Shown: one piece after another, positions 1 to 12,798 of the stretch
Layout: each line of letters opens with the position of its first letter
Numbering within the stretch: the stretch's first letter is position 1
Origin: Halocafeteria seosinensis
Taxonomy: Eukaryota; Sar; Bigyra; Bicosoecida
Assembly (NCBI GenBank): GCA_001687465.1
Contig: LVLI01000218.1
Location: forward strand, 31,558-95,557
DNA length: 64,000 nt
Direction: 5' to 3'
Translations under genes and position numbers: made by a program
The notes under the pieces: model-generated
What the model saw: only the letters and a program-made list of their open reading frames with translations
Database searches by the model: none
What the model was told of the DNA's origin: nothing

Positions 1-3000
1 AGACATTGAATCGTATCCTTTTCAACGAAGACGGAATTTCCATAGCAGGGCAAGAAGATGATCCCTCGGTACAGGCTCTTCGAGATGCTGTCTGCACAAA
101 CAACGAGGACAACAGTCTAATGGCACGCTCGACGAAGGGCAATCAGCCACGGGGTATTATAGGAGCTGTACCGGATAGTGACGACGAAGATGATGAAGAA
201 CAAGCAATGCAAAACTGGTACAGCTCCAGTACAACAACGGAAGGAGGCGCACAAGCGCAGCGTGTGACGAAAGCCACATTGGGTGTTATCCTTTTGAGAA
301 TTTTGATCAAACCACTATCGAAATTGTTGGATGACGAAGCTGAAAAGTGTCGGGAGCTGGCGTTATCGATGCTTATTCGTTTGTTCCCTCTCGCACGGGT
401 TGCCGACGTTGATCCGAACACCAGCGGTCTTTCCGGTCTTCCTCGACTTCCGCCCCACTGTGGCGCGGTTACTGGATGCATTTTACCGTTACTTATCTCA
501 GCCTTGATGGAAAGGGTTCCTCAGAACTGGGCATACGATATGGAACAAAACGAGTTTATAAGTAATGTAGAGAAGCACGAGGAGCATAGGCGTGGAAGAG
601 TGGTTGCGGAGGATCCAAGTGATGTGTACAAAGTCGTGGAACCTGCGGAAGAAGTACGGCTACTGATGTGCAGACTTTGTAATGTTGTTCTGAAACACTG
701 TAAGTCTTTGGGAGCGATTCGCTACCTTGATCCGCATCTGCATGATGTCATTCTAGCTAGCCACTGTTTTGCCATAGACCCCTTTCCTCTACTGCGCATC
801 GAAGGCTGTCAACTTGTAAGAGAACTCGCGCTTATGGTTCCATATGCCATAAAACATTTCTGTATTGGGTTCATTAAGAGCCTTGCGCATCACGGATGTC
901 TTACTCATCGTCACGCTAAAGTAAGGCTAGCTTGCCTGGAGGCCATCCGAGTACTAGTTCGAGTTCCCAATCCTGCGAAGGCTCGATCTGCAGGTGCTGA
1001 AGGTATACAAGAGCTTGTGGGGTACGTTCTGTGGCAATTAGCTATCATACTCACCAACGTGATGGTATACACCAACTGTTACCATTTGGACTATCCAGAT
1101 ATAGGGAAGAGAATGTAATCCCGATCGCCGCATTTTATGGCCAAGACACTCGAAAGAACTATTTTGGTACACTGTGTGTGGACCAGAACAATATCGTGAG
1201 ACAGAAGTTCTTTTCCGTAATAGCTGATTGGAGTTTGAAGCTTCCAGAAACGGACCTGTATGAACAGGAAGTAAGCTGTGTACCACTGATCTGTTGCTTG
1301 TACTTTAAACATTCCCCAAAAACCTTGCAGGCACGGTTGGAGCCCTACGTTCTCTCCGCTCTTGCAGACAGTTTTGAGGAAATAACTAGAGAAGCGGTGG
1401 AACTCATCGATGAATTAGGACGCCGATACGAAGAACAGCACCGTAATGATGTAAGTGCACATGTTCTCTAGACTTATCCATTTCGATTGCAGCTTAAGGT
1501 TTTTGCTGCAGTTGATTGACAAATTGCAATATGGTGTAGATGGAGACCCGGAAGTTGATTATTCACGACCGCTACCTCCTCCGTTTACATCGTGGGGGAG
1601 ACCACGCTTGGGATCGCGACTCCATGTGCGGAAGAATGTTAGGAGATTTCTAAACCCTGTATTGAAGGAATTGTCCGAGCAAGGATTCGGGAGAAATTCT
1701 ATAGAAACTGAGAGGATTAAATCTTCTTCCGCTAGACTGCTTACGAACATTATCATTTTCATGGAAGAAAACGTTACCGAAGACATGCAAAAACTTCTTC
1801 CAGCCCTTGGTGGAATGCTAGCAGAGTGCGGCTCGAAATGGGTGGAAGACTCGGCAAGCGGAATTAATGTGGATGAAGACACGGAACATACCTCAGGTTT
1901 TCAGGAGGTGGCGTTACAAGGAATACGGGCTGCACGGCTGACAGGCCGTTTCGTTCCACCATCAAGTTATGTGGACGTACTGATACCCCATTTAAGCACA
2001 GAGACTGTTGAGGTCCCTCTCTGGCGTGATGCAACAGATGCAGAAAGTGTTGGTCGGGCTTCAAGGCTGCTGGCTTTGTTGATCTCAGAGGCACCTGCTC
2101 CAAGAGCCCTCGGCTATATGAAGACGATGACCGATGTGTTGACCCTGGACCATCTCGTTGAACTCATACTGTCAACTAAAAGTAGTGGGTGTTACGGTCT
2201 TGATGACGTCGACCGTAGCAACTCCCTCGATAAAGGTCTAGCGACGTTCGATAGACAATCGGTGGATGCCGGCCTTGCGATTCCCGATAGTCACGTTCGT
2301 GCGCATATCGTGTCTCTAGTGATGGCTTTGTCCAAGAGTATAGCTGGGAGAGTAGGATCTATTCCTGGTGCCGTTTATGAAGCCCAGGGGAGAATTGCCG
2401 ATTCCGGGTCTATCCTTTGCAAGATTGTGTACGTGTTGCTTCTTATCATTGATGTAGAACAATCCGTTCACAGCGGTGACCAAGTTGCACCGTCGGTTTC
2501 TAGGTTCCCATCACCAGTCGCTCGAAGGGCAGCACGAGGTCTGCTTTTGTTTGCTAGGGTGGATACTCTCGATAAAAGTGATTGGGACAGTGTGTTGGGA
2601 CTGCTTCACGATGGTTTCGAGTTACAGCATGATGGCAGAGAGATTGTATCCGTTAAGTGTGAGCAACTTCTTCAGATTGTAAGCTCTAGACTACATAGTC
2701 AATTCAAGTTCAAGGTTGGGGAGGCTGCACTGCGAGTGTTGCGGCAAACATGCACTATGGCAAATGAACAAAGTTGGATCAAAGAGTGGAAACACGTGCT
2801 TAAATGCCTGGGCAAGTTGCTTGAGGACTTGGGATCGTCTTTCTCTGAGGCAAAAAATGAGCAGCAAAATATTTTCCTTGAGTCGCTGTTCCGTTTTCTC
2901 CGCGACTTCGTTGCAAGTCTTTGCAGAAACCTCACGCATGATAGTCACGGGACTATCAACATTGATGCAGCAGAAACGATATTTGGGCAACTTCTAAATG

Positions 3001-3710
3001 TTTCCAAGTCAAGCGGAAACCACGTCGCTTTCTCGTCGTCTTCTCTCTTTTCTATGTGGTGTGAATGTGTTGGGCTCTTGTGTGACAGATGTTACCAAGT
3101 TTTCGAAGGTGACAATCTAGCTACAGTTCTACGTCGCATATCATCTGTTGTTAACATTGTGGCCAATGAAGAATGTAGTAGTCTGCTTCAGGAGACCGAG
3201 TTGGCACGTCGTTGCGCCGTGACTCTGCTTGGTCAGGCGACTTTGAACATTGCGAAGTCAATATCCTCAAGCGAAGTTGAAACCGGGGATGAAGAATGCC
3301 TACGCGGTTCGTGCGAGTGTGGGATCAAGTCTCTCTGTCGACACTGCGATGACAGCAGGACAAGTGTACAATATATAGCTTTACAATCCCTCACGGAGAT
3401 CTCTTCTACCCTTTTTGTCAATAGCTCCTGTGGTGAATCCGATTTCTTGAACTCGCTCCAGCGGTTACTTTTGGAGCACTGTTTGCAAGGACTGTGTAAT
3501 CAGGGACGTTTTCGAGATGTTGAAAGTGCGCCGAAAGAGGAGCTTCATTCTATGCTCTACAGTATCGCTCAAAGCTGTTGTTCACAATCTGTGGAGAGGG
3601 CTCTGACTATAATTCAGAAGGTTGCCGATAATAGATACGAGGATATTCAGCAGTTACAGTCACACTGTGAACTGCTAAAATCGCTAGCAACAAAAGATGA
3701 AGGAGCATAG
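1..3710 (+). CDS. DNAAF5: Dynein axonemal assembly factor 5 (DNAAF5/HEATR2), 5'-truncated
   Basis: HEAT-repeat protein needed in the cytoplasm to preassemble axonemal dynein arms. The frame is open from the window edge, so the start lies to the left. Three exons are visible: 1-1021, 1099-1450 and 1512-3710, joined by introns of 77 and 61 bp that restore the frame exactly. Recognition rests on the run of helical repeats and on the conserved block around the third exon start (a GVDGDPEVDY segment followed by RPRLGSRLHVRKN). About 1,190 residues are present, longer than the roughly 855 of the human protein. Part of the excess is an acidic, Ser/Thr-rich insert near the left end. Confident family call; the truncation is due to the window boundary. 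Confidence 0.85.
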
Positions 3711-3895
3711 AGTACGTGAAACAGAGCGATTATCAGCTAGTCCTTGTCTTATTACGGTTTCGTATAGACTTTAAACTACGCTTTTCGCTGGAACCACAGA
3801 ACCAACACCATCCGGCTATCATTCCGAAATACACACTTTGCAAAGATTCCTCACATGAGAGATTCTACTCCGGCTGACAAGAAGAGGTCATACAC

Positions 3896-6800
3896 CTAAA
3901 TATCATCGTAAGATACAAGGCTACTTCCATAGTCTGGCTTCCCAAACTGGGACGGAGCTGTGGACACATTTCTTTGAGGAGCATCATAGTCTCGGAAGCG
4001 AGGTCCTTGCGAGAAACCACGCCCACCCATCATCATGGCTTGCTGAGGCATCATCTGCGGACGCGGTCCAGGCATAGGCCTACCACGGGGATGCATCGGC
4101 ATTTGCATCGGCATACCAGGGAAGCCTCCACGACCCGCGCCTCTAGGGCCCATGCGATGGGAGAAAGGGGGTCCTCGAGGCATTCCTCTACCTCCTTGTC
4201 CACGCATTGCACCCACGTGTTCATAGCCTCGCCAATCATCCTCCTGCCGGCGTGTATGCAGTACGAAGAGTGGACGCCAAGGGTCGGAAAAATACCTTGC
4301 CCACGTATCAGGTTCAAACGTTGATCCTTTAACCAATCGCTCTAACGCATTCCACGTCTCTTTTAAGGCTGCTTCGGCATCTTTCGGATGTTTGTTATGA
4401 ATATGTTTTATGACAAAACGTCGTGCCTTAAAACGCTTTTCGCATATTGTGCATACGGATTTAGTTTCTTCAGTAGCCGATTTGTTTTTATCCTCAGGAC
4501 GGCACACAACCAGATACCAAGGCTCAAGGAGCTGAGCATCAGTCAAATGACTCATCGTTTTATCCACTTGCTTCTTCAACTCTGTTGCTCTATTTTCTAA
4601 CTCGGTGAAATCATGAATGGGCTGAAACCTGGAAATCTCACGCGCTATGCCTTTCGTCCATCTTTCCAAGTCAGGGAATTCCACAACTGCAAAGACTTGA
4701 TTGTGCTCAGATGAATCTCTTTCCAGTTGCTCCCCCATCTGGATTGTCCGCTCTTCAATATCAGAGGGTTGGTCAATGGACTCCGCCAACCTGCGAGCAA
4801 TCCGGCGCCGAGCGGTGCGAAGGCGTAGCTGCAGCCTTAGTTCGATCATATCTGTTAACGTCAACGATTGTGGTCTGCCCTGTGAATTATGGCGCTTGTT
4901 CTGAGAGTGTATATCGGATATAGCGCCCCCTGCACGACAGCTGCTGCTGCTGTTACTAGACAGCTTTGTCGGAGTCCTTTTACCCCCGTCTTCTCCATTA
5001 CCCCTCATGTTATTGTCATGTGACTCCCCTTCATCGATTTCACCTTCATGATGAGCCTCTTCAACAGCATCGTCGAAAGTAGCGGAATCGGTGCCCTCTG
5101 CACTCCCGTTGCCACTAACGGCAGCGTTCGCATTGCCGCCGTTGCTATTTTCAGGCACTTCCATGCTTTCATTACCCTTATCTGCAGTTCCTTTGGAACT
5201 TACTAGTCGCCGAATTCGGGTATCTCCCAACGTTGCCAAATAATCCCCATATCCAATACACTGTATGCCTCGGTAGAAATCAAAGTAGTGTACCTTTTGC
5301 AGGTACATAATAACACTATCCAGACGCTGAATACTGCCAACACCATCGCTGGATGCCGGTCGGTCGTCGTTGCCTGCAAGGAGTTCATCTACTTCTTTCA
5401 AAACAGAATCGACGTTCGTTTCACAACCTTCCAACCAGTAATTCGTTGTCAACACATGCACGGTACTCAACTGCGCTTTGCACTGCTCTGCGAGTTTCGA
5501 TACCGTGTCTTTCCACTCAGCCGGCAACGATTCGCGCAAGGACGACTCGTTTTCTAAGAAAGAGGGGAGAGGAGATAACTCGGACTCGATATCGAGAGCT
5601 CGTGCTAGTAACAAAGCCTTACTGAGGTGTACAGCGACCTGATCCGGTTGGCTACAAATATCTGGCAAGGGCTTGCGTTCTATCTGTACACTCCTGGATA
5701 CGGGAAGTGTGATCGAACGTGCGTGCTGACGAGGTGGAGGCACGGTGATAGTGTGTGCGTTGTCACTGTCGTCAGAGCGCAACGTGGTGTCTCGTTTCAG
5801 CTGCACGATCGGGTCAGATTTCTTCATATCGTGTACGCGTTTGTTCACCAGTTTTATAAACTTCTTTTGGGGTCTATCCAGATTCTTCGCCAGCTCTTCT
5901 AGGCGCTTCCGCGATCTCGCTTCTGCCCTCTTTTGGGTTGCAGCCGACAGATTCACTAGCTCCTCGATTACCGCGGGGTGCTCTTCCAAAGAAGTGCGTG
6001 CCCTGTCCATGTCGTTTTCTTTAGCAATTTCTACTTGTGCGGCGTCGACGATTTCATGAATTCTACATTGCTGTACACCCTGTAGCTTCTTCAGCTCAGA
6101 GACAATATCAGCCCTCGTGCCGATTTCGAGTCTCCCGTCAGTCAAGGAAGCAAGAACAGCATTTGCTGCCTCTGCACTCGGAAACTCGACCCAAATAGTA
6201 TAGTGCTCCGGGTTCACGGAGAACCGCAAAGGATCAGAAAAGTACACTGCCGTAGGGGGAGCGATCGTGGACGGGCTTCCGTCATGTTGATCACCATTCT
6301 CTGTGCCGCCCATCGTTTCGTCTTGATCCGTCTTTTCGCTCTGATCCTGATTGTTCTTAGCAGGATTAATACTCTTACAGGTATCAGAGAACGCTTCAAA
6401 TACGTCTGTGGGCGTCACCCATAGCGGGACCTCCCGTAACGCCAATAAACGAGAATTGGCGAAAGCGTCTGCTTCGGTAATTGTCCGGTGGTATTCATTC
6501 TTATAGTTATATGAAGACACCTGCAACACCTCAGGAAGGCACTTAGCAAAAGAATCCTGCCCTTCCGACACATGCTTGCGCAGGATATCCATAAAGCGAG
6601 TCTGATTCTTTTGAACTTCGGCATTCTGGTTTCTCTTCAAATCGAAAAGCGCCTCTGCGTTGTACCTTTCCTGAAACCACGCTTCTTGACGATGCAATGC
6701 AAAGTAAGCGGCACTAGCTTTGAACTTCCACTCATCTACATATTCTTCGTAACTAGATTCCAGATCATGTTGGTCCTTGATAGCTCTCTCGCCGTCCTCC

Positions 6801-7294
6801 AAAGAGTTCACAAAATCCCGATATGACATACAAGGCGGTTGCTCTGCTAGGCGGCTCATTCTTTTATCAATGTCATGAGCCAAATCCCTTGACTCCCTTT
6901 CAGGGGATGAATCTCGGCTCACATCGGAGTTGTTCGATTCTGAAGGGCTTCTACTCCGGGATCGGTAGCGCCTTCGGCGATCGTCTCTTGATCTGCTTGG
7001 ACGACGGCTGCGGTCTCTATCCCTTCGTCCGCGATATCGATCTTGACTCCGGCTCCGACTCGACGCCCTTCGGGAGCGAGATCGTCTCCGCGATCGGGGA
7101 GCAGGGTGTTCAGATGCCCGTCTACCTGCTCTCGATCTCGACCGCGAACGGGAGCGAGACCGCGATTTCCCACGTTCCTCTTGGACCTGAGGTATTGCTC
7201 TGCAGGTAGTGATTCAAACGTTCTTATAAGGGGTTCTACCTTGACCAGGAGAACGCCATTGTTGCCCGTACCTTCCGAATTCGTCCATGTCCAT
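3896..7294 (-). CDS. SRRT: ARS2/SERRATE nuclear RNA-processing factor
   Basis: Scaffold linking the nuclear cap-binding complex to microRNA processing, 3'-end formation and RNA decay. Two exons, 7294-7272 and 7199-3896, give about 1,108 residues. The 72 bp intron is placed because only the frame after it encodes the Arg/Ser-dipeptide-rich N-terminus (about residues 10-100). Next comes the helical SERRATE/Ars2 N-terminal region with its 'YRDFVNSLEDG' style motif, then an RRM-like part, a single C2H2 zinc finger (about residues 920-945, CTIC...H...H) and an RG/MP-rich tail, in the order seen in animal ARS2. The RS-type start is a hand-built splice model; the rest is one uninterrupted frame. Confidence 0.9.
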
Positions 7295-8107
7295 TGTGAA
7301 TCGTTGCCTTGGTCAGATAGCTTATGCGCCTCTGTGCAGGCCCCAACAAGGTAATACAGAGTGTGCCTTGTTAGATCCTCAATCTGCACGTAAAAGGATA
7401 AATATGCTATAGCTTACACCACTGTCTAAAGTACATGGCATTATAGTTCAGAGATGTGGGTCTAGCTATAGGGCTACCCCAGGGCAACAAAAAGCATAAC
7501 CAGGTTTGAGTTCCCCCCGCTCGAACCGGAGTCCTCTTCTTACATACACCTAGTAAATCCCATGTGAGTACGGAGATGGGCGCTCCTTCTTCCATGGGCT
7601 TGCGCTGAGGGTTGCATTGAGCCAAGGAGGCAAGCACAAAGTAACTGAATAAGGTCGGAAGATCATCGATTCCCCTCTCTCCATTTCCCTTCCTCCTCTC
7701 TCCGAGTATCGCCTACTCAGACATCTCTCACCCCAGAGTACCATTTAAACCAAACACAACCACGAGACTGACATCCTCGTCTCGAGAAAAGCGAGGGAAA
7801 CAGTGTGGCATGGCACAAAGGAGGGACAATCAGACACACGCATTGCCTTACTTTCGGGTTACACGCTCTTTCGAAGACGAATTTGGCCAGAAATGTTCAA
7901 TACAAGGACGCACGAGGAAACTGCTCCTTGCGTGACATTAATAACCAGTGGCTCAACCATGTAGGTATATCTATCTATGCACCAAAGATAAAGGGAAATT
8001 AAATGAAGGGACAATCTTTTCGTTCAATTTACATCCAGCTGACAGCCAGTCAGTCTGCGTGCCGAGAGGATTTGTCGTCGTCTGGTCGCCATAGACCGCC
8101 AACAATA
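7295..8107. other. Intergenic region between ARS2 and LeuRS starts
   Basis: Divergent spacer of about 0.8 kb that must hold the promoters of both neighbours. I see only short open frames with no family resemblance, a pyrimidine-rich stretch near 7670-7700 and no convincing tRNA. Confidence 0.5.
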
Positions 8108-11052
8108 ATGCTGAGACATTTTTCGTTGGACAAAGGGTGCTGTGGCCGGGTCATTGGCTGGCACTGGCGCAAATCATTCACCTCTACCCCAAGTTTGGCC
8201 ACCCGGGACCGCAACAATCGCGTTGTATGGAGCCCACAGACAGCCGAGCCTCGATTACAAGCTCTATGGAGCTCACCGCAGTACCAGGAGAAGTTCAAAC
8301 AAAGGTTGCAGGAGCATGAGAATGGAGCATCCAACACGTTCTACTCGCTTCCTATGTTCCCTTATCCTTCAGGTATGCAAGTTCACAAACTAGCCCTTGG
8401 GCCCCACGGCCTTTTATTGCTGCTTCGTGCGCTCCTCTGTCTGCAGGAACGCTCCATATGGGCCATGTAAGAGTGTACACTCTGTCGGATACGGTAGCGC
8501 GCTTTCACCGCATGCGTGGGAGAGAGGTATTGCACCCGATTGGTTGGGACGCATTTGGACTTCCTGCTGAAAACGCCGCCATGGAACGAGGGGCTTCCCC
8601 GGAGAAGTGGACATACAGCAACATAGAGTCCATGAGGGCTCAATTAAAACAATTAGGTATCGCATTTGACTGGGACCGAGAGTTCGCGACCTGCGATCCA
8701 TCTTATTACAAATGGACGCAGTATCTCTTCGTCGAGCTGTTCAAACGGGGTCTTGCATACCAAAGCGAGGCAGAAGTGAACTGGGACCCTGTCGACCGAA
8801 CGGTACTTGCCAACGAACAGGTTGCTTCGGATGGAACCTCATGGCGAAGTGGTGCCAAAGTAGTTACGAAGAATCTCAAACAATGGTATATAAGAATTAC
8901 GGAATATGCGGATAGGTTGGACCATGACCTTGACAGCCTGGCACAATGGCCCTCCGCTGTCAAACAAATGCAGCGGAATTGGATTGGGAGAAGCACAGGA
9001 GCCATATTCAGCTTTCCCGTATTGGAGGATACAGAATCGACGATTAACGCTTTTACTACCCGTCCCGATACCCTCCCGGGTGTTTGCTTCATGGCTGTGT
9101 CCGTAGACCATCCACTCGTCCAAGAGGCTGCCACTAAGAATGGGAACATTGCAAATAAAGTGGATGAATTGCGTAACGTAATGACAGAGGATTCAAGCGA
9201 ACGCAAAGATTCTAGTGGGGTTTTCCTTGGCTCATTTGCTCGCAATCCTCTTACGGCAGAGAGTATACCAATCTACGCTGCTAGCTACGTTGTTGCCGGG
9301 TATGGCTCCTCGGCGGTAATGGGTGTGCCTGCTCACGATGTTCGGGACTATAATTTTGCTAGGGCCCACAACCTTCCCATAAAACAAGTTGTGTTTCCAG
9401 ACAAATCAGAGGCAGAATCGCTGCCTTTTACCAACGACAATGGAATAGTCCCCCACTGGGACCAATTACTGGACAACGTTTCTCAAAGCCAACAGAGTCC
9501 TTTAAATTCCCATAACTTTGGAGAGAGAGTCTTACGTCGCGGCCAAGAAGGTGGATGGGGCGAAGCGAGTACCCAACTCCGGCTGCGCGACTGGCTTGTG
9601 TCTAGGCAAAGGTATTGGGGAGCTCCTATTCCCATCGTTCATTGTGATAGCTGTGGCGCAGTACCCGTACCCAAGGAGAGTTTACCGATAACGCTGCCAG
9701 AAGCTACCGAAGACCTGTGGAAGAGGAACTCACAGGCAGATAAAGAAACGACAGAGTTGCCAGAAACACCGCTTGATAGAGCGCCCTCGGATTGGAGGAA
9801 TACAAGTTGCCCACAGTGTGGCTCACCAGCTCAACGTGAAACTGATACATTAGACACATTTGTAGACTCCTCGTGGTACTTCCATCGGTTTGCTGATCCT
9901 CTGAATAGTGAAGCCCCCGTTGATCCTCAGGAAGCAAAGAAATTTAGCCCGGTCGACTTCTACGTCGGCGGTATAGAACATGCCATTTTGCATTTGCTTT
10001 ATGCTCGATTCGTACATAAGTTTATGCATGACACAGGAATGATTGACCCCAGTACAACTAATGAACCATTTAAACGTTTACTCACACAAGGTATGGTGCT
10101 TGGAGAAGTCTATCGGGATAAAGCGTCGGGGAGAGTCATTGTAGGGGATGAAAGAAGAGACATAGAGCTCGAAGGAAGAATGGCAGATGTAAAACGAGTG
10201 TGGGAGAAAATGTCAAAAAGCAAGGGAAATGGGGTGAGTCCTGAGGAGGTAGTGCAGAGATACGGAGCCGATGTGTGTCGGCTACACACTCTGTTCAAGG
10301 CTCCTCCGGAACGAGAACTGGAATGGGAAGATGAGGCTCTTCGTGGTCAAACTAGATGGCTTGATCGCATATGTCAGCTTATAAACCTGATTGAAGCTCG
10401 AACAGAGGATTCTATTGAAGACAAGGGTGTGGACCAGTGGCTATCCCGTCAAACACACAAGACAATTCAGAGCGTGACTCGTCATCTCGAAGACCATTAC
10501 ACTTTCAATGTAGCCATTGCTGAACTAATGAAGTTGACAAACGACATTGGCGATGCGGCGCAGGGAAATATAAGAAGGAAAGAGAACGAAGCTAACCTAT
10601 TGAACAAAAAGAAAGATAGAAATATTGGGAAGAAATCGGGAAATGAAAGGGCAACTGCTTCCAACAAACAACTATGGGATTCGGTGGAAAAGCTACTCAT
10701 AATGATGGCTCCCTTTGCTCCTCATTATTCCGCAGATGTCTTCAGCGAAGTCTTTTCAAGTAAACTGGACATTCACCTTCATCCGTGGCCCACCTACGAC
10801 GAAAATTTGATCGTGGAAGAAAGCCGCGAGGTTGTTATCCAGCTTATGGGAGAACGTCTAGCGAGTATCTCAGTTCCGGCTACTGTAATTAACAACGAAG
10901 ATCGGGAATACTTAGAACAGGTAGTTGATGATGCGATACACGAGCGGGGATTACTCAGTGATAGTGAAAAAGAGAGCATTGTGAGGAAAGTAGTAGTATT
11001 TAAGTCCAACACGCCCATCGTTAACTTCGTAAAGAAGAAGCAAAAGAGATGA
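8108..11052 (+). CDS. LARS2: Leucyl-tRNA synthetase, bacterial/organelle type
   Basis: Class I synthetase that charges tRNA-Leu. Exons 8108-8372 and 8447-11052 (intron 74 bp) give 956 residues. The intron falls just before the class I signature, which becomes GTLHMGH (H92-H95) after splicing. The second signature KMSKSKGNG lies at about residues 676-684. Between them are the CP1 editing insertion and the WYIR and [10 protein letters not shown] segments typical of bacterial LeuRS; length and order fit the bacterial, not the eukaryotic cytosolic, form. The N-terminus is Arg/Ser-rich with few acidic residues, as expected of a mitochondrial (or dual) targeting peptide. The frame stays open upstream to 8003, so the ATG choice at 8108 is an inference. 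Confidence 0.93.
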
Positions 11053-11120
11053 AGGTGATACAAGAAACACTAAAAACTAACTATACAGCATCTGTTCTGA
11101 TCCAAGGCGATAAATTTAGT

Positions 11121-12558
11121 TTACCCTTCCACAGCTAGGAGGATTTCCACTAGTTGAGTTCCTGCTCGCCGTGGAGTAATCAAACCTGCGCCGAGCTGCT
11201 GCTTTAGTGCTTCCGCTTTTGCTGTAATTCTTGGGTCAGATTTTCCAATTTGCCGCAACTGAGACTCGAATTCGCTCCACATCCATTCACTTCCTTGAGA
11301 CACTCTGCGATCCTGAAATTCCCCATGGTCAAGCATTGTCTGCCAAAACTTTTCCACTACCGCCCATACTTCAGTGAGTCCAGAGCGCTCGTGCGCACTA
11401 CACCGTCGAACCATGGGTCGCCAACATTGGTGCTTTGGTCGGAGCAGGTCCAAGGCACGCCTGTATTCACTAGCTGTATGTCTTGCTGTGGGAACGAGAG
11501 CGCCGTCAGCTTTGTTTACAACAATGAGGTCTGCAGACTCCATAATCCCTTTCTTCACGCCCTGCAGCTCGTCTCCTCCTCCTGGTGAAACCAATAATAG
11601 AAGCATGTCCACTGTACTGTCAATAGCTACTTCGCTCTGGCCAAGTCCTACAGTTTCCACCAAAACAATATCGTACCCAGTCCCCTCACACAGTAGAACC
11701 ACATCATGAGTGTGTTCAGCAATACCACCCAATGTTCCGCGAGTAGGACTCGGACGGACGTAGGCATTCGGGTTGTTGCTCAGTTGTGCCATTCTCGTTT
11801 TATCACCCAAAATACTTCCGCCAGTTCTGTTCGATGAAGGATCTGCAATGTTTTTTACATGAGACAATTATTCTCAGATAAAACCAGAAATCACATCTAG
11901 GCCAGCCCGTACCTACGGCTATTACCGCCACTTTGTATCCACATTTCTCCGTTAGGTATGTTCCTAGGCCTTCAATAAATGTGCTTTTACCAGCTCCAGG
12001 GGATCCAGCTATGCCAACACGAAGAGTTTTTCCAATTTTATTTTTGGCCTCTTCTGCGGATGCTGTCGCTTCACGTTGCCTCCTAGCTGCGAGTACTTCG
12101 TCTAACAACAATTCCGCTTGGCGCCTATGATCCCTCCGAGTTGACTCAACTGTTTGTTTAGCCATAAGCAGATGTGCATGAGATAAAAAGATGCTCCGAG
12201 TAACATAAACTTGGTACCAGCATGCTTACTCAAAGTGATAGCTCTGCTCAGAGAAGAACGATTCCCTTGCTTGATTCCTTCGGCCAACTTGGCCGTCTGT
12301 TCAGTCATGCCTTCCTCTTGCTCCGGGAGAACTGAGGATGATACATTCCGAATTCCAATTTTCATACTGCCGTACACACAGGAGAATATGCTTAAAAGAG
12401 GAACACGTGGAACCTGCGCGTGCTCTTACGTACTTCCTCCATGCAGAATGAGCGATGGGTGTTCTGAAAGCGTTCAGTGCTCCAACCCTCGATGTACATA
12501 CCCGGCACAGTTTGTCTCGTGCCGGCAATCTACACGCCGTCGATGCTATTCGCCTCAT
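11121..12558 (-). CDS. MMAA: MMAA / MeaB / ArgK-type G3E GTPase of methylmalonyl-CoA mutase
   Basis: P-loop GTPase that protects and loads the B12-dependent methylmalonyl-CoA mutase in mitochondria. Four exons: 12558-12434, 12366-12230, 12149-11913 and 11842-11121, with introns of 67, 80 and 70 bp, give 406 residues, close to the human 418. The Walker A motif GSPGAGKS is at about residue 135. The junction after AVIAV yields [18 protein letters not shown], a hallmark of the family, and NKADG supplies the guanine-specificity motif. The first exon encodes about 42 residues rich in Arg, Ala and Ser, a typical mitochondrial presequence, and splices in frame to a second Met. Its presence implies that the cell uses adenosylcobalamin. 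Confidence 0.9.
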
Positions 12559-12798
12559 CACAGCTACTGCCCTAAAAGAGGTTGTCTACCATAGGAGAAA
12601 CGAGAAACAACACATAGTCATCGTCATACAGTTTACCGTCATATATGAAATGTTTGTGAAGCTCAGCTCTGCCCCATACGGTATAGATACTTCATGCACA
12701 GAGGCCCTGGAACATGCTCTAATTTGATGGAGATGACTTGTAAGTGTGTGTACCACAATCTCCTTTGTTCACTGTAGGTCAAGGGAGTTCAAGGTATC

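Noticed and set aside
143-481. Minus-strand open frame of 112 codons at the left end
   Set aside because: Antisense to DNAAF5, and the Ser run only mirrors its acidic insert.
7495-7550. GGTTCGAG next to a G run on the minus strand, reminiscent of a tRNA T-arm
   Set aside because: The T-stem does not pair with a seven-base loop, and no acceptor, D or anticodon arm can be built around it.
12455-12727. Plus-strand open frame of 90 codons between MMAA and the sphingosine kinase
   Set aside because: It is antisense to the MMAA leader exon, which has a better explanation (in-phase splice, presequence); no family resemblance.
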